The notes under the pieces: model-generated
What the model saw: the letters and a program-made list of their open reading frames with translations, nothing else
Told to the model about the DNA's origin: nothing
The model's database searches: none
Position numbers and translations under genes: made by a program
In this document: positions 26,561-34,559 of the stretch, one piece after another
Layout: the number at the start of each line of letters is the position of its first letter
Numbering within the stretch: position 1 is the first letter of the stretch
Source of the DNA: Leptospira ognonensis
GTDB taxonomy: Bacteria; Spirochaetota; Leptospiria; Leptospirales; Leptospiraceae
DNA: 64,000 nt
Direction of reading: 5' to 3'
NCBI RefSeq assembly: GCF_004770745.1
Contig: NZ_RQGD01000045.1
Coordinates: 86,461 to 150,460 of the forward strand

Positions 26561-27397
26561 CTATCCTCGGATATGGTATCCACCATCTACATTGCGAATC
26601 TCACCTGTGATTCTATTGTTCTTTCTAAAAAGATATACGACTTCATCTGCTAAATCTTGAGGAATTGCATTTCCTAGCGGAGATTTTTCTTCTGCTTCCG
26701 CGACTGCTGCAGCGAGTCCTTCGATAGCACCTCCCGCCTTACTGGCAGTATATGCAGAGAACCGTATGGCATTTACTTGAATACCATCTGTTTTTCCAAG
26801 CTCCCAGGCAAGCTCCTTTACTAATCGCTCTAATGCTGCTTTTGCCATTCCAATATTTTTATAAGGATGGCTTGCAATTTTTTCAGCACCTAAATAACTC
26901 AAGGCGATGATTGAGGATTTTTTTTGCAATAGAGACTGTTGGTATAACGCCTTTGTCAAAGCAAGAAGAGAGAATGCAGATATGTTCATAGCGTCCATAA
27001 ATTCATCTCTTGTCACATCCATGATTGGTTTCACTTTCCCTTGACGGATCGTTTTATCCATTGCGATAGAATGCAGAAGTCCATTCACCGAAATGCCTTC
27101 TTTTTTCAGAAGGGAAGCAAAATCATCAATGCTTTCTTGGATTCCCACATCCAATGCATAGGTTTTAATTTCCTGCCCGAGTTCGGTCTGAACCGTTTTT
27201 ACGAAGTCACTGTATGTTTTCTCCAGGTAAGCCAGTCCATTCTCTGAAACATTTTTATGATGTGGGGTCCTTCCTAGACCTGTACAAAGCAATTGTGCAC
27301 CCTGATTTTTGCACTCCTTTGCAATTGAAAGCGCAAGGGACGACGCATCCGTAATCCCTGTAATGATAACCGTTTGTCCGTTTAATGCATTTTCCAT
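26561..27397 (-). CDS. FabI-like enoyl-ACP reductase / SDR
   Basis: 278 residues, classical Rossmann SDR. The FabI-type dinucleotide motif is IITGITDASSLALSIAKECK, HSIA near residue 110 is as in FabI, and the catalytic pair sits in SYLGAEKIASHPYKNIGMAKAALE (Tyr-x6-Lys). NGITGEIRNVDGGYHIRG is the typical end. FabI reduces trans-2-enoyl-ACP in fatty acid synthesis. The divergence of the N-terminal motif leaves room for another SDR with a FabI-like fold. An AAGGACC site precedes the ATG. It is convergent with opgH (2-bp gap) and divergent from the AraC gene. Confidence 0.8.
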   Translation of the reverse strand: MENALNGQTVIITGITDASSLALSIAKECKNQGAQLLCTGLGRTPHHKNVSENGLAYLEKTYSDFVKTVQTELGQEIKTYALDVGIQESIDDFASLLKKEGISVNGLLHSIAMDKTIRQGKVKPIMDVTRDEFMDAMNISAFSLLALTKALYQQSLLQKKSSIIALSYLGAEKIASHPYKNIGMAKAALERLVKELAWELGKTDGIQVNAIRFSAYTASKAGGAIEGLAAAVAEAEEKSPLGNAIPQDLADEVVYLFRKNNRITGEIRNVDGGYHIRG

Positions 27398-27632
27398 TTT
27401 GGTCCTTATTTACTCATTTCCTTGTCTTCTCACAAAACTTATGCCTGCGTTCTGGCAATGCCGTCCTTGATTCGGTGGCTCTATCCTATTCGACTGTAAG
27501 ACGTCCCTAGACCTTTCAAACCCCGTATTTTTCAGGTGCTAGAAATGTTTCTTTCCCTTTTTTAACCTACTCTATTTATAACAGATATGGGGAATTAAGT
27601 CGTCCCATCTTATAAGTTGGAACTAAAAAAGT

Positions 27633-29204
27633 ATGGCTCGAACATTCTGTAAGCATATATTCCTTCTGGGTATCGCTTTGATTACTGTTTCCGATTCCTA
27701 CGCGCGTGATTTGACCCAAGTCGTGTCTCTCCAACCGATTGAAACTATACAAAAAGAATTGCGTCAGTTAGACGAGAAATCTATGGTCATCCACTATGGA
27801 TTTCAGAAAGAGGATGTTCAATTCTCCATACTCGCAAAAAACCAAGCAACAAAAACCAAATCCTATTTTCTGATCTTTCTCTGGAGCCACCTGGATGAAG
27901 TAGAAGTTTGCATTCAGAAGGAAACTTGCACAAAAGCAGGGTATTCGCATCCAGTATCGGCCTGGCCAGTGATGCAAATTTTCCCGACGTTCCCGCTCGA
28001 ATTACCACCAAATGGGGAAAAGGAAATCGCCATTCGCATTCGATCTAAAAATTTTATCGAATCAGAAATCAAACTCATTACGACGGAAGAACTTTTCGAA
28101 ATCATCAACTGGCAAACGGGTCTTGTCTTTAGTTTCTTAATCTTAATTTTAGCGTTTTTATTCCGACTGATCTATTTTTGTCTGCTTTATAAAAAGAGGT
28201 GGCTGTACTTTTTAACTGCATTTCATTTTGCAATTTTTCTTGTTTTCATTTTCGGATCAGGACTTGCCAATTACTATCTTTTTCCTAATTATGCCATCCC
28301 CCTATCTCTATTCAAAAAAGTGATCATCGGAATTTTGATCCTCACTGGTTGTGCCTGGCTTTCCGATTATTTCCAAACGAAAATCAGGTATCCTATCTCT
28401 CACCGCTCGTTTCAAGCCGCAACAGTTTTAGCTGTCTTTTTAATTTTCTGTAGTTTTACCGATACACCAAGGGTTCTCATTTCGGTTTTATATACGGGCC
28501 TTTATCTGGCTCTAACCATTTTATCGATTCGTCTTGCCCTCACCAACCTAAAAGACCAACTTCGACCGACACCGTGGCTCATACTTAGCTTACTGTGCTT
28601 ACTCATCTTTGAAGTATTAAATATTTTTTCTTACGAAACATTCGATTCACACGATAGCAAAATTTATTTATTCTTTCTCTCCATATTTATTCCTGCTAAT
28701 GCATTTTTCGTATCTAGAACCATTCGAGCTCACATCTACGATATCGAAACAGAACTAACATTAACTAAACTTGAAATTTTAAAATTTAAAAGAGATCTAA
28801 ATCTTTCGCTACCAATGGCAAATTCCTCCGACAGAAAATCATATCTTAACGGGGTTAATATTGAAGAGGTAATTGAAAAATTAACCTCACTGATGACAGA
28901 AGACAAAGTTTTTTTAGAAGAGGAGTTGAGGCTATCGGATCTGGCGGCACTACTCGGATTGACAGTCCACCAAACATCCGAAATACTGAATCAGATTTTA
29001 AAAATTTCTTTTGCGGACCTTTTAAAAAAGTATCGTATCGAGGAGGCAAAACGCCTCCTCGTCGAAGATGTAAGAAAACCAGTTTTGGATGTGGCTTTAG
29101 AATGCGGGTTTACTTCAAAGTCAGTTTTTAATGAGGCTTTTCGAAAACATGAATCTTTGACACCACTTGAGTTTAGAAAGAAGCAATTGCAGCTTTATAG
29201 TTAG
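27633..29204 (+). CDS. Membrane-embedded AraC family regulator with extracytoplasmic domain
   Basis: 523 residues. A signal peptide (1-24, ending SYA), an extracytoplasmic domain of about 135 residues resembling the 7TMR-DISM type, seven hydrophobic helices (about 163-365), a helical linker and a C-terminal AraC DNA-binding domain (about 425-520). The latter shows LSDLAALLGLTVHQTSEILNQ (first HTH) and PVLDVALECGFTSKSVFNEAFRKHESLTPLEFRK (second HTH, AraC signature). It would sense a ligand outside and bind DNA at the membrane. Its 3' end overlaps the convergent tolC-like gene by 32 bp. The target genes are unknown. Confidence 0.88.
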   Translation: MARTFCKHIFLLGIALITVSDSYARDLTQVVSLQPIETIQKELRQLDEKSMVIHYGFQKEDVQFSILAKNQATKTKSYFLIFLWSHLDEVEVCIQKETCTKAGYSHPVSAWPVMQIFPTFPLELPPNGEKEIAIRIRSKNFIESEIKLITTEELFEIINWQTGLVFSFLILILAFLFRLIYFCLLYKKRWLYFLTAFHFAIFLVFIFGSGLANYYLFPNYAIPLSLFKKVIIGILILTGCAWLSDYFQTKIRYPISHRSFQAATVLAVFLIFCSFTDTPRVLISVLYTGLYLALTILSIRLALTNLKDQLRPTPWLILSLLCLLIFEVLNIFSYETFDSHDSKIYLFFLSIFIPANAFFVSRTIRAHIYDIETELTLTKLEILKFKRDLNLSLPMANSSDRKSYLNGVNIEEVIEKLTSLMTEDKVFLEEELRLSDLAALLGLTVHQTSEILNQILKISFADLLKKYRIEEAKRLLVEDVRKPVLDVALECGFTSKSVFNEAFRKHESLTPLEFRKKQLQLYS

Positions 29205-30651
29205 CTACTGCTGTGTGGTGATCAAACAAGGCTTTGATTTCCCGAATCGCTGCCTCGGAAGTTGTTTGCTCACGAATGTTTACAATTAGAAGAGTGGAAT
29301 CCCCCAAGAAGAATCGTTCTCTCTCTAATTCTTCCAGCTTTTTAGCCAGTTCAAATTCACTTTTTGCAATCGCCACCCGTTTCCCAGTCGCAATCACTTC
29401 TGAAATCGTATCATGAATCTCGGTTTGTATCTTATCTTTGGTAAACTGTAGTTCCTGATCCAATTGAGAGAGTTTCGCCTCACTCGCCCCAATCAGTCCA
29501 CGAGGTCTTCTGGTTTGTAAGGGAACATTTAGAACTAAAGAAGCTTCAAGTTCGGGCTTTGCACGCGTGATCGAACCTGGACCAAAGTCTTGCGAGGCAG
29601 CAACGAGCAAATCAACCTGTGGTTTGGCGGCGTTATAACCAAGATCGCGGTCCACGCTGACCTTATCTCGTTTGAACTCCATGTCTTTAATCTCAGGTCG
29701 GTTCTTAATTGCTTTTTTGAGTGAGAGCTCTATGTCTAATTCTTTCGGATCGACAGTCTTGGGAAATCCGATCGGCAATCGATTGTTATTTGGTGTGATT
29801 AATTTTCCATCGGGCTCACGTAAGAATAAGGAAAGATCAATCGCAGCCTTATGGAGTTCTCTTTCCGCTGTGACAAATTGAGATTCTCTCTGCAAAATGG
29901 CTCTTCTGTTATCGGAACTTTCAATCTTTGGAAGGTCTCCAAGTTTGATACGATCTATAATTTGTCCTTCCCTAACTCTTGCGATCTCAAGTAAGTCCTT
30001 ATAGACCAAATAATCTTGTCCAGTGGCTACCCATTTCCAATACCTTCTCGTAGCTTCTCGGATCAATTCGATCTTCAACTTTTGAATGGATAACTCAGCA
30101 AGTTTTCGATCAATCTCTGCTTTTCTTAGATCCGCACGATTTTTATCAATTTGTTGGTTTCGAAACAAAGGAATGAGTGCACCGGCTCTAACCTCTCCCA
30201 AATCATTTGTCTCTCTGCGACCATCATAAGCTGGAAAATTTCCGCGACCAATGCGATAACCAGCAAAGAAGGAAGTGCCACCTAACGGAGTTGGCTTTTC
30301 AATGAAACTATCGGATGCATTGTTTTGATAGAATCCAAGGGGCTTTGTGGTGCCAATGGATCGAAACTGAAGATCAAATGCTCCTTCTGCCGCCAAATAG
30401 TTGTATTCTGCTTCGGTTAATAATTTTTCAGCAGCAAGGACCAAGGGATAAGATTTTTCAACTGATTTCAAGAGTTCAGCCAAACTCAAGACACCAGGCT
30501 GTTTGTTTATATAGTCCTCAGAGTAAATATTTGGTCCGTGAAGATTGTCAAAGTCGCTCTTTTGAATGGGGTCAATTTCAAATTCTCCAGCTAAAATCCC
30601 GAAAGGAATGATGAAGATTGATTTTAAAAAAATGAAACTCTTTTTTAGCAT
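29173..30651 (-). CDS. TolC-like outer membrane efflux protein
   Basis: About 492 residues from the ATG at 30651; a TTG at 30678 would overlap the upstream gene and add a charged peptide before the signal sequence. The signal peptide is LKKSFIFLKSIFIIPFGILA. Two OEP repeats follow, rich in heptad helices (for example SLAELLKSVEKSYPLVLAAEKLLTEAEYNYLAAEGAFDLQF and IKDMEFKRDKVSVDRDLGYNAAKPQVDLLVAAS). It forms the outer channel of the exporter encoded upstream. Spacing to the membrane-fusion gene is about 19 bp. Confidence 0.85.
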   Translation of the reverse strand: MLKKSFIFLKSIFIIPFGILAGEFEIDPIQKSDFDNLHGPNIYSEDYINKQPGVLSLAELLKSVEKSYPLVLAAEKLLTEAEYNYLAAEGAFDLQFRSIGTTKPLGFYQNNASDSFIEKPTPLGGTSFFAGYRIGRGNFPAYDGRRETNDLGEVRAGALIPLFRNQQIDKNRADLRKAEIDRKLAELSIQKLKIELIREATRRYWKWVATGQDYLVYKDLLEIARVREGQIIDRIKLGDLPKIESSDNRRAILQRESQFVTAERELHKAAIDLSLFLREPDGKLITPNNNRLPIGFPKTVDPKELDIELSLKKAIKNRPEIKDMEFKRDKVSVDRDLGYNAAKPQVDLLVAASQDFGPGSITRAKPELEASLVLNVPLQTRRPRGLIGASEAKLSQLDQELQFTKDKIQTEIHDTISEVIATGKRVAIAKSEFELAKKLEELERERFFLGDSTLLIVNIREQTTSEAAIREIKALFDHHTAVANYKAAIASF

Positions 30652-30670
30652 AAGCGCACACTCACTCTCT

Positions 30671-31975
30671 TCACTCAATTTTATTCATCTCTTCGAGGGG
30701 CAACATTGGTGGAAAGTCATTAAACTTTCTCCAAAGCTCGAATCCTAAACTCACACGATTCAGGAAAATCCATCCTCTTACGCGAACACCTTGCCTAAGG
30801 TAAGCGCTCGAAGGCCACGCTCGGTCTTCTTTGTCTGGCTCAACAAGAATTCTAAAGCTGCCGGACCCATTATCCGAAACGTCTACCAATTTTACAATCC
30901 CTCCAAAAGTACCAACGGCAACTTCAGGCCAACCGGCTAACTGCAATACGGGGTAACCTTGGAATTGCAATCGCACTTTCCTGCCTTCTCTGATTAGCGG
31001 AATGTCATCGCCATTGACATAAAGCTCTACGGCTTTGTCTTCAGAGTCAGGAACGATAATGGCCACACCGTCACCTTCTTTCAACTGTTGCGTATCGGGA
31101 TTGACCAAGATTCGCATGATGGTGCCATCTCGTGAGGCATACACTTCTTGGGTTTGCTGCCGCGAAAGCCTTGCCTCGATACGTGGTAGCTCTTCCAATA
31201 CGCGAGCAACTTCTGCCTGTGCGCTGGCAAGAGAAGCTCGTGCATCATTGATCATAGCTTCTGCATCTTCTCCTACCTTCCCAGTATCGGAGCCAAAGGC
31301 CCGCGCTTCTTTTTTGGCTGCGTCCAGAGCTGCTCTCGCTCGGTCGAGTCCAGTAACCGCATTTGTATGGTCTAACTCGGCAAGCTCTAGATTCCTTTTG
31401 GAGGCAAGCCCCTTTTCCACGAGCAGCTTTTGTCGATCTAGTTGTATGTCAGTTGCCTTCAGATTCGCTTTCGCAGCATCAACTGCCTGTTCGGCGCCGC
31501 GCACTCGGTCAAGTGCCATGAGCCTTCTTGACTCAGCAGCATCAACCGCGCTTCCCTTCGAGGATCTCAAAGAAATAATACGTGCCCGAATGGAATCCTC
31601 TCTTGATCTGGCTGCTTCGAGTCGGGACAAAAGCGCATTTTTTTCTGAACGTATCCGATCTATAAAGTCAGGGTCATTGTCAGAAATATTTATAATGGGA
31701 TCGCCCTTCTTCACACGTGTTCCTTCATGAACGTGCCATTTAACAACCCTTCCATTGATCGGAGATTCTATCAGTTGCTGCCTATCCAAAGGTGCATAGG
31801 CTACGACTCGTCCGATGCCCACGGTTGTCTGCTGCCAGGGCACAAAGGGAAGGATGAGGAGCGAAAAAATAAAAAGCAAGGCCAATGTGTAAGCGAGTGT
31901 TCTTGCCGGTAATGAAGATTGCACCAATTGAAAACTTGATAATGAAAGATTCGATTCTGCCTTAACCTTAAACAT
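30671..31975 (-). CDS. HlyD-type membrane fusion protein
   Basis: 434 residues. A single N-terminal transmembrane helix (about 28-46), a lipoyl-like half (ESPINGRVVKWHVHEGTRVKKGDPIINI), a long coiled coil (about 105-270) with many Ala, Arg and Glu, the return lipoyl half (VYASRDGTIMRILVNPDTQQLKEGDGVAIIVPD) and a beta-barrel domain (VELYVNGDDIPLIREGRKVRLQFQGYPVLQ). It connects the inner-membrane ABC protein with the TolC channel. The start overlaps the ABC gene by 8 bp. Confidence 0.88.
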   Translation of the reverse strand: MFKVKAESNLSLSSFQLVQSSLPARTLAYTLALLFIFSLLILPFVPWQQTTVGIGRVVAYAPLDRQQLIESPINGRVVKWHVHEGTRVKKGDPIINISDNDPDFIDRIRSEKNALLSRLEAARSREDSIRARIISLRSSKGSAVDAAESRRLMALDRVRGAEQAVDAAKANLKATDIQLDRQKLLVEKGLASKRNLELAELDHTNAVTGLDRARAALDAAKKEARAFGSDTGKVGEDAEAMINDARASLASAQAEVARVLEELPRIEARLSRQQTQEVYASRDGTIMRILVNPDTQQLKEGDGVAIIVPDSEDKAVELYVNGDDIPLIREGRKVRLQFQGYPVLQLAGWPEVAVGTFGGIVKLVDVSDNGSGSFRILVEPDKEDRAWPSSAYLRQGVRVRGWIFLNRVSLGFELWRKFNDFPPMLPLEEMNKIE

Positions 31976-34208
31976 TTCTCTTCTTCCCTTGCTTTTCCAT
32001 TATTTTTTTTGCCGAAGTATCTTCCAGGATGATAACTGAATCAACTTTTGAAAGAACCGTTGGCAGTTTCGAATAAAGCAATACTGTTCCATGAGAGTCC
32101 TTTCCGTTGGCATACTCGAAAAATCGGTTTACCATAAATTCTGGAATTTCATCCAGCAGGCCATCTATGATTGCAAGTTTTGGCTTGTGTACTACAAATC
32201 GAACAAGCTGAATCAAGGACCTTTCCATTTGATTTAGCGGGGCTCCAAACGTTGCTACTGATGTTTTTAAACCATCAGGTAGGCTTTTTAAAATTTCACT
32301 TCCACCAAGAATATCGATAGCTCGGATAATGTCGAGATGTGAAATCTGACTATCACCCAATCGAATATTTTCCGTTAAATCTCCTTCCACCAACTCGTTT
32401 CGCCTAAGAAGAATTATGTTATTGTGATGTAAAAAATAATCTGTATTTAATACATTCTGCCCACCCACCAAAACCTCTCCCGAATCTGGCCGGATCAGCC
32501 CAATGAGAATATCAAAGAGAGCATCTTTTGCCTGTACATCTGTTATTTTTAATGCTATTTTTCGATTCATAAGAATGGAAAAATGAATGTCCTCAAGTAA
32601 CTTCTTACCTAGAGCATTTTCATAGCTCAGACCATGAACCTCTAAAACATTTTTACTTTCCTGTCCAAAATATAAATTGTTCGGCGTTTCATCAGAAGCG
32701 GCATCCAACACAGATGTGACTTTGTCAACTGATGCAACAAGAGAATAGAAGCCCTCCAAATGTTTTCCAAATTTTGCCATATCACTTAAAACTTTAGAGA
32801 TAACGATTTCGGCGGCAACCAGCTGTCCGATTGTTAGTTGCCTTTCTATGACTAAATAACCACCTATGCCCAGGAGAACTCCGCTGGCAATGGTTTGAAC
32901 CGATACAAGTCCAACGACTTGTCGAATGTAATTATGAAAAAATCTTTCTCTTGTCCAGAGGTAGTCTTTCATCAGATTTTCCATTTTCTCATATGCGAAG
33001 TTCCTACCGATATTGGAATGAAAAAGTGATTCGTGTCTAGAAATTTCCTCTATCCATGCGCCCACTCTATACTTCTCTAAAGATACATCGAGGTAGTTAT
33101 ACGCCGCTTTAACACCACGGCGATAAATAATCAGGTAGGCTCCGATGAACAAAACAAAAACGTCAAAAACTAGAAACAATGGATGATACGTTGCGATCAA
33201 AGTGAATCCAATAATGGCGGTAAGGACTACCGACAGACCATCCACGAGAAGTGAGTTAATTGATTTTTGAATCGTAACTGTATCGAAAAAACGATTCGCA
33301 AGTTCCGGCCTATGTTTTGTAGAAAAGGTGTCGTTATTAATCTGAGGGAATTTTTCAGAAAACTCGATAGCGATACGAACAAAAATCCTTCTTTGAAGGA
33401 TTTCGATTACATATGTTTGGACCACTTGCATGAGCCCAGCAAAACCCATAAAACAGACCACGATAAATGTTAAAACATAAACCGGCTGTAACATAACACC
33501 AAACGTGACAACGTTAACCAATGAAGAAGTAGAAATCGGTATCACTAGGGAAAGAATCCCAATTCCGATACCATAAATAGTTATGATCCAAATATCTTTT
33601 CTTTCTAATTTCATTAGAAAGAAGATTTGGCGAATCGCGGAAAAAAACTTATCCGCCTTTTTCTCTTTTTTGATCGGGCTTAAAAATCGGGAGGTAGGTT
33701 CTGCACTCAAAATTTTAATCTTTTGAGATAAATTTTTTAAAGAAAATAATTCAATTAACTTCGACTCTGAAAGTTTCATTTTCTCATTGGTCTGAATGTC
33801 CACGAGGTGATAAGAGAGACCACTATATCCCTCAATCGCAAACATGTCCTGAATCATGCCATTCTCATTCCCTAGGATCACCAACAAAGGGGAACTTTCA
33901 GTTACATAGGATCGAATTTCCAAGATACTCAGATCATGCAGTTTCATGATGAGATTAAATTTTTTAGGAATGACTCGAATGATCTCGGCTAAACCTTCGA
34001 TGGTACTCTTTCTAGAACCAAAATCATAATCATTGATGATTGTCAGGATATCGCTCGGAAAATTTTTAACCCCATTGCGAAACTGAAAGAAGGAGATGAT
34101 AGATTGGAATCGACTTTCGAGGGAATCGTGCTCAGGGAGGCTGCGGAAGCTCTTTTTTTCGGTACCCTTACCCCAAAAAGGCAGGATTTTCTTAATTAAA
34201 TTGCTCAT
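31968..34208 (-). CDS. ABC exporter of type-I-secretion type with degenerate ATPase domain
   Basis: 746 residues. An N-terminal C39-peptidase-like domain (about 30-170) has no catalytic Cys. Six transmembrane helices (about 205-490) form an ABC exporter core. The C-terminal nucleotide-binding domain (about 520-730) has lost its motifs: the Walker A region is ITDVQAKDAL (only the Lys kept), the Q loop Gln is replaced by Arg, the signature LSGGQ reads LNQME, Walker B is LAIIDGLLDE with Gly in place of the catalytic Glu, and the H-loop His is Ser (TVLLYSK). It may be an allosteric or non-hydrolysing subunit. It begins an operon with HlyD and TolC homologues. Confidence 0.82.
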   Translation of the reverse strand: MSNLIKKILPFWGKGTEKKSFRSLPEHDSLESRFQSIISFFQFRNGVKNFPSDILTIINDYDFGSRKSTIEGLAEIIRVIPKKFNLIMKLHDLSILEIRSYVTESSPLLVILGNENGMIQDMFAIEGYSGLSYHLVDIQTNEKMKLSESKLIELFSLKNLSQKIKILSAEPTSRFLSPIKKEKKADKFFSAIRQIFFLMKLERKDIWIITIYGIGIGILSLVIPISTSSLVNVVTFGVMLQPVYVLTFIVVCFMGFAGLMQVVQTYVIEILQRRIFVRIAIEFSEKFPQINNDTFSTKHRPELANRFFDTVTIQKSINSLLVDGLSVVLTAIIGFTLIATYHPLFLVFDVFVLFIGAYLIIYRRGVKAAYNYLDVSLEKYRVGAWIEEISRHESLFHSNIGRNFAYEKMENLMKDYLWTRERFFHNYIRQVVGLVSVQTIASGVLLGIGGYLVIERQLTIGQLVAAEIVISKVLSDMAKFGKHLEGFYSLVASVDKVTSVLDAASDETPNNLYFGQESKNVLEVHGLSYENALGKKLLEDIHFSILMNRKIALKITDVQAKDALFDILIGLIRPDSGEVLVGGQNVLNTDYFLHHNNIILLRRNELVEGDLTENIRLGDSQISHLDIIRAIDILGGSEILKSLPDGLKTSVATFGAPLNQMERSLIQLVRFVVHKPKLAIIDGLLDEIPEFMVNRFFEYANGKDSHGTVLLYSKLPTVLSKVDSVIILEDTSAKKIMEKQGKKRNV

Positions 34209-34559
34209 AAGGTAAATCTGCCCTTTAGACTTAAAAAACCATCAAATGATACGGCTAGCGAGAATTCAGAATTCCGAATTTAAGAAAAAAAAGCAATGGA
34301 GAAAACAATTTAAAAGAGGATCGAAGAGCGATCCCAAAATGTAACGGCAACTCCTTCCTACTTAGAAATCAGCTCCTTACAACGAACAGTGTTTTGTTGG
34401 TGCTAAGACTTGTTTCTACAGAGGTATCTTTTGTAACAAAATCGTAACTTCTAGCAGAACACTTAAGATTAATCTATTTGTAACAATGTGGAATCCAATT
34501 TCTATTGCTAATCCAAAATTGTTGGCTCCTGATATGGAAAACTAGCGAGAAGAGAAAAA
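34209..34559. other. Intergenic region between exporter operon and PiT gene
   Basis: 351 bp of divergent control region. It holds three 7-bp GAATTC repeats (34262-34281), a hairpin GGATCG/CGATCC (34318-34334) and a Pho-box-like direct repeat (34431-34448). I see no gene. Confidence 0.6.
34431..34448 (+). promoter_or_regulatory. Pho-box-like direct repeat upstream of the phosphate permease
   Basis: TTGTAAC-AAAA-TCGTAAC is two 7-bp half-sites separated by an AT-rich 4-bp spacer, the architecture of a PhoB box (CTGTCAT with 4 A/T). A further TTGTAAC lies at 34478-34484. The half-site sequence differs from E. coli, so this is inferred from layout and position about 110 bp before the PiT start. 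Confidence 0.35.

Noticed and set aside
31035..31730. 231-codon plus-strand frame inside the HlyD gene
   Set aside because: It is a long Ser/Ala/Arg-rich shadow caused by the regular codon pattern of the coiled coil on the other strand; no domain.
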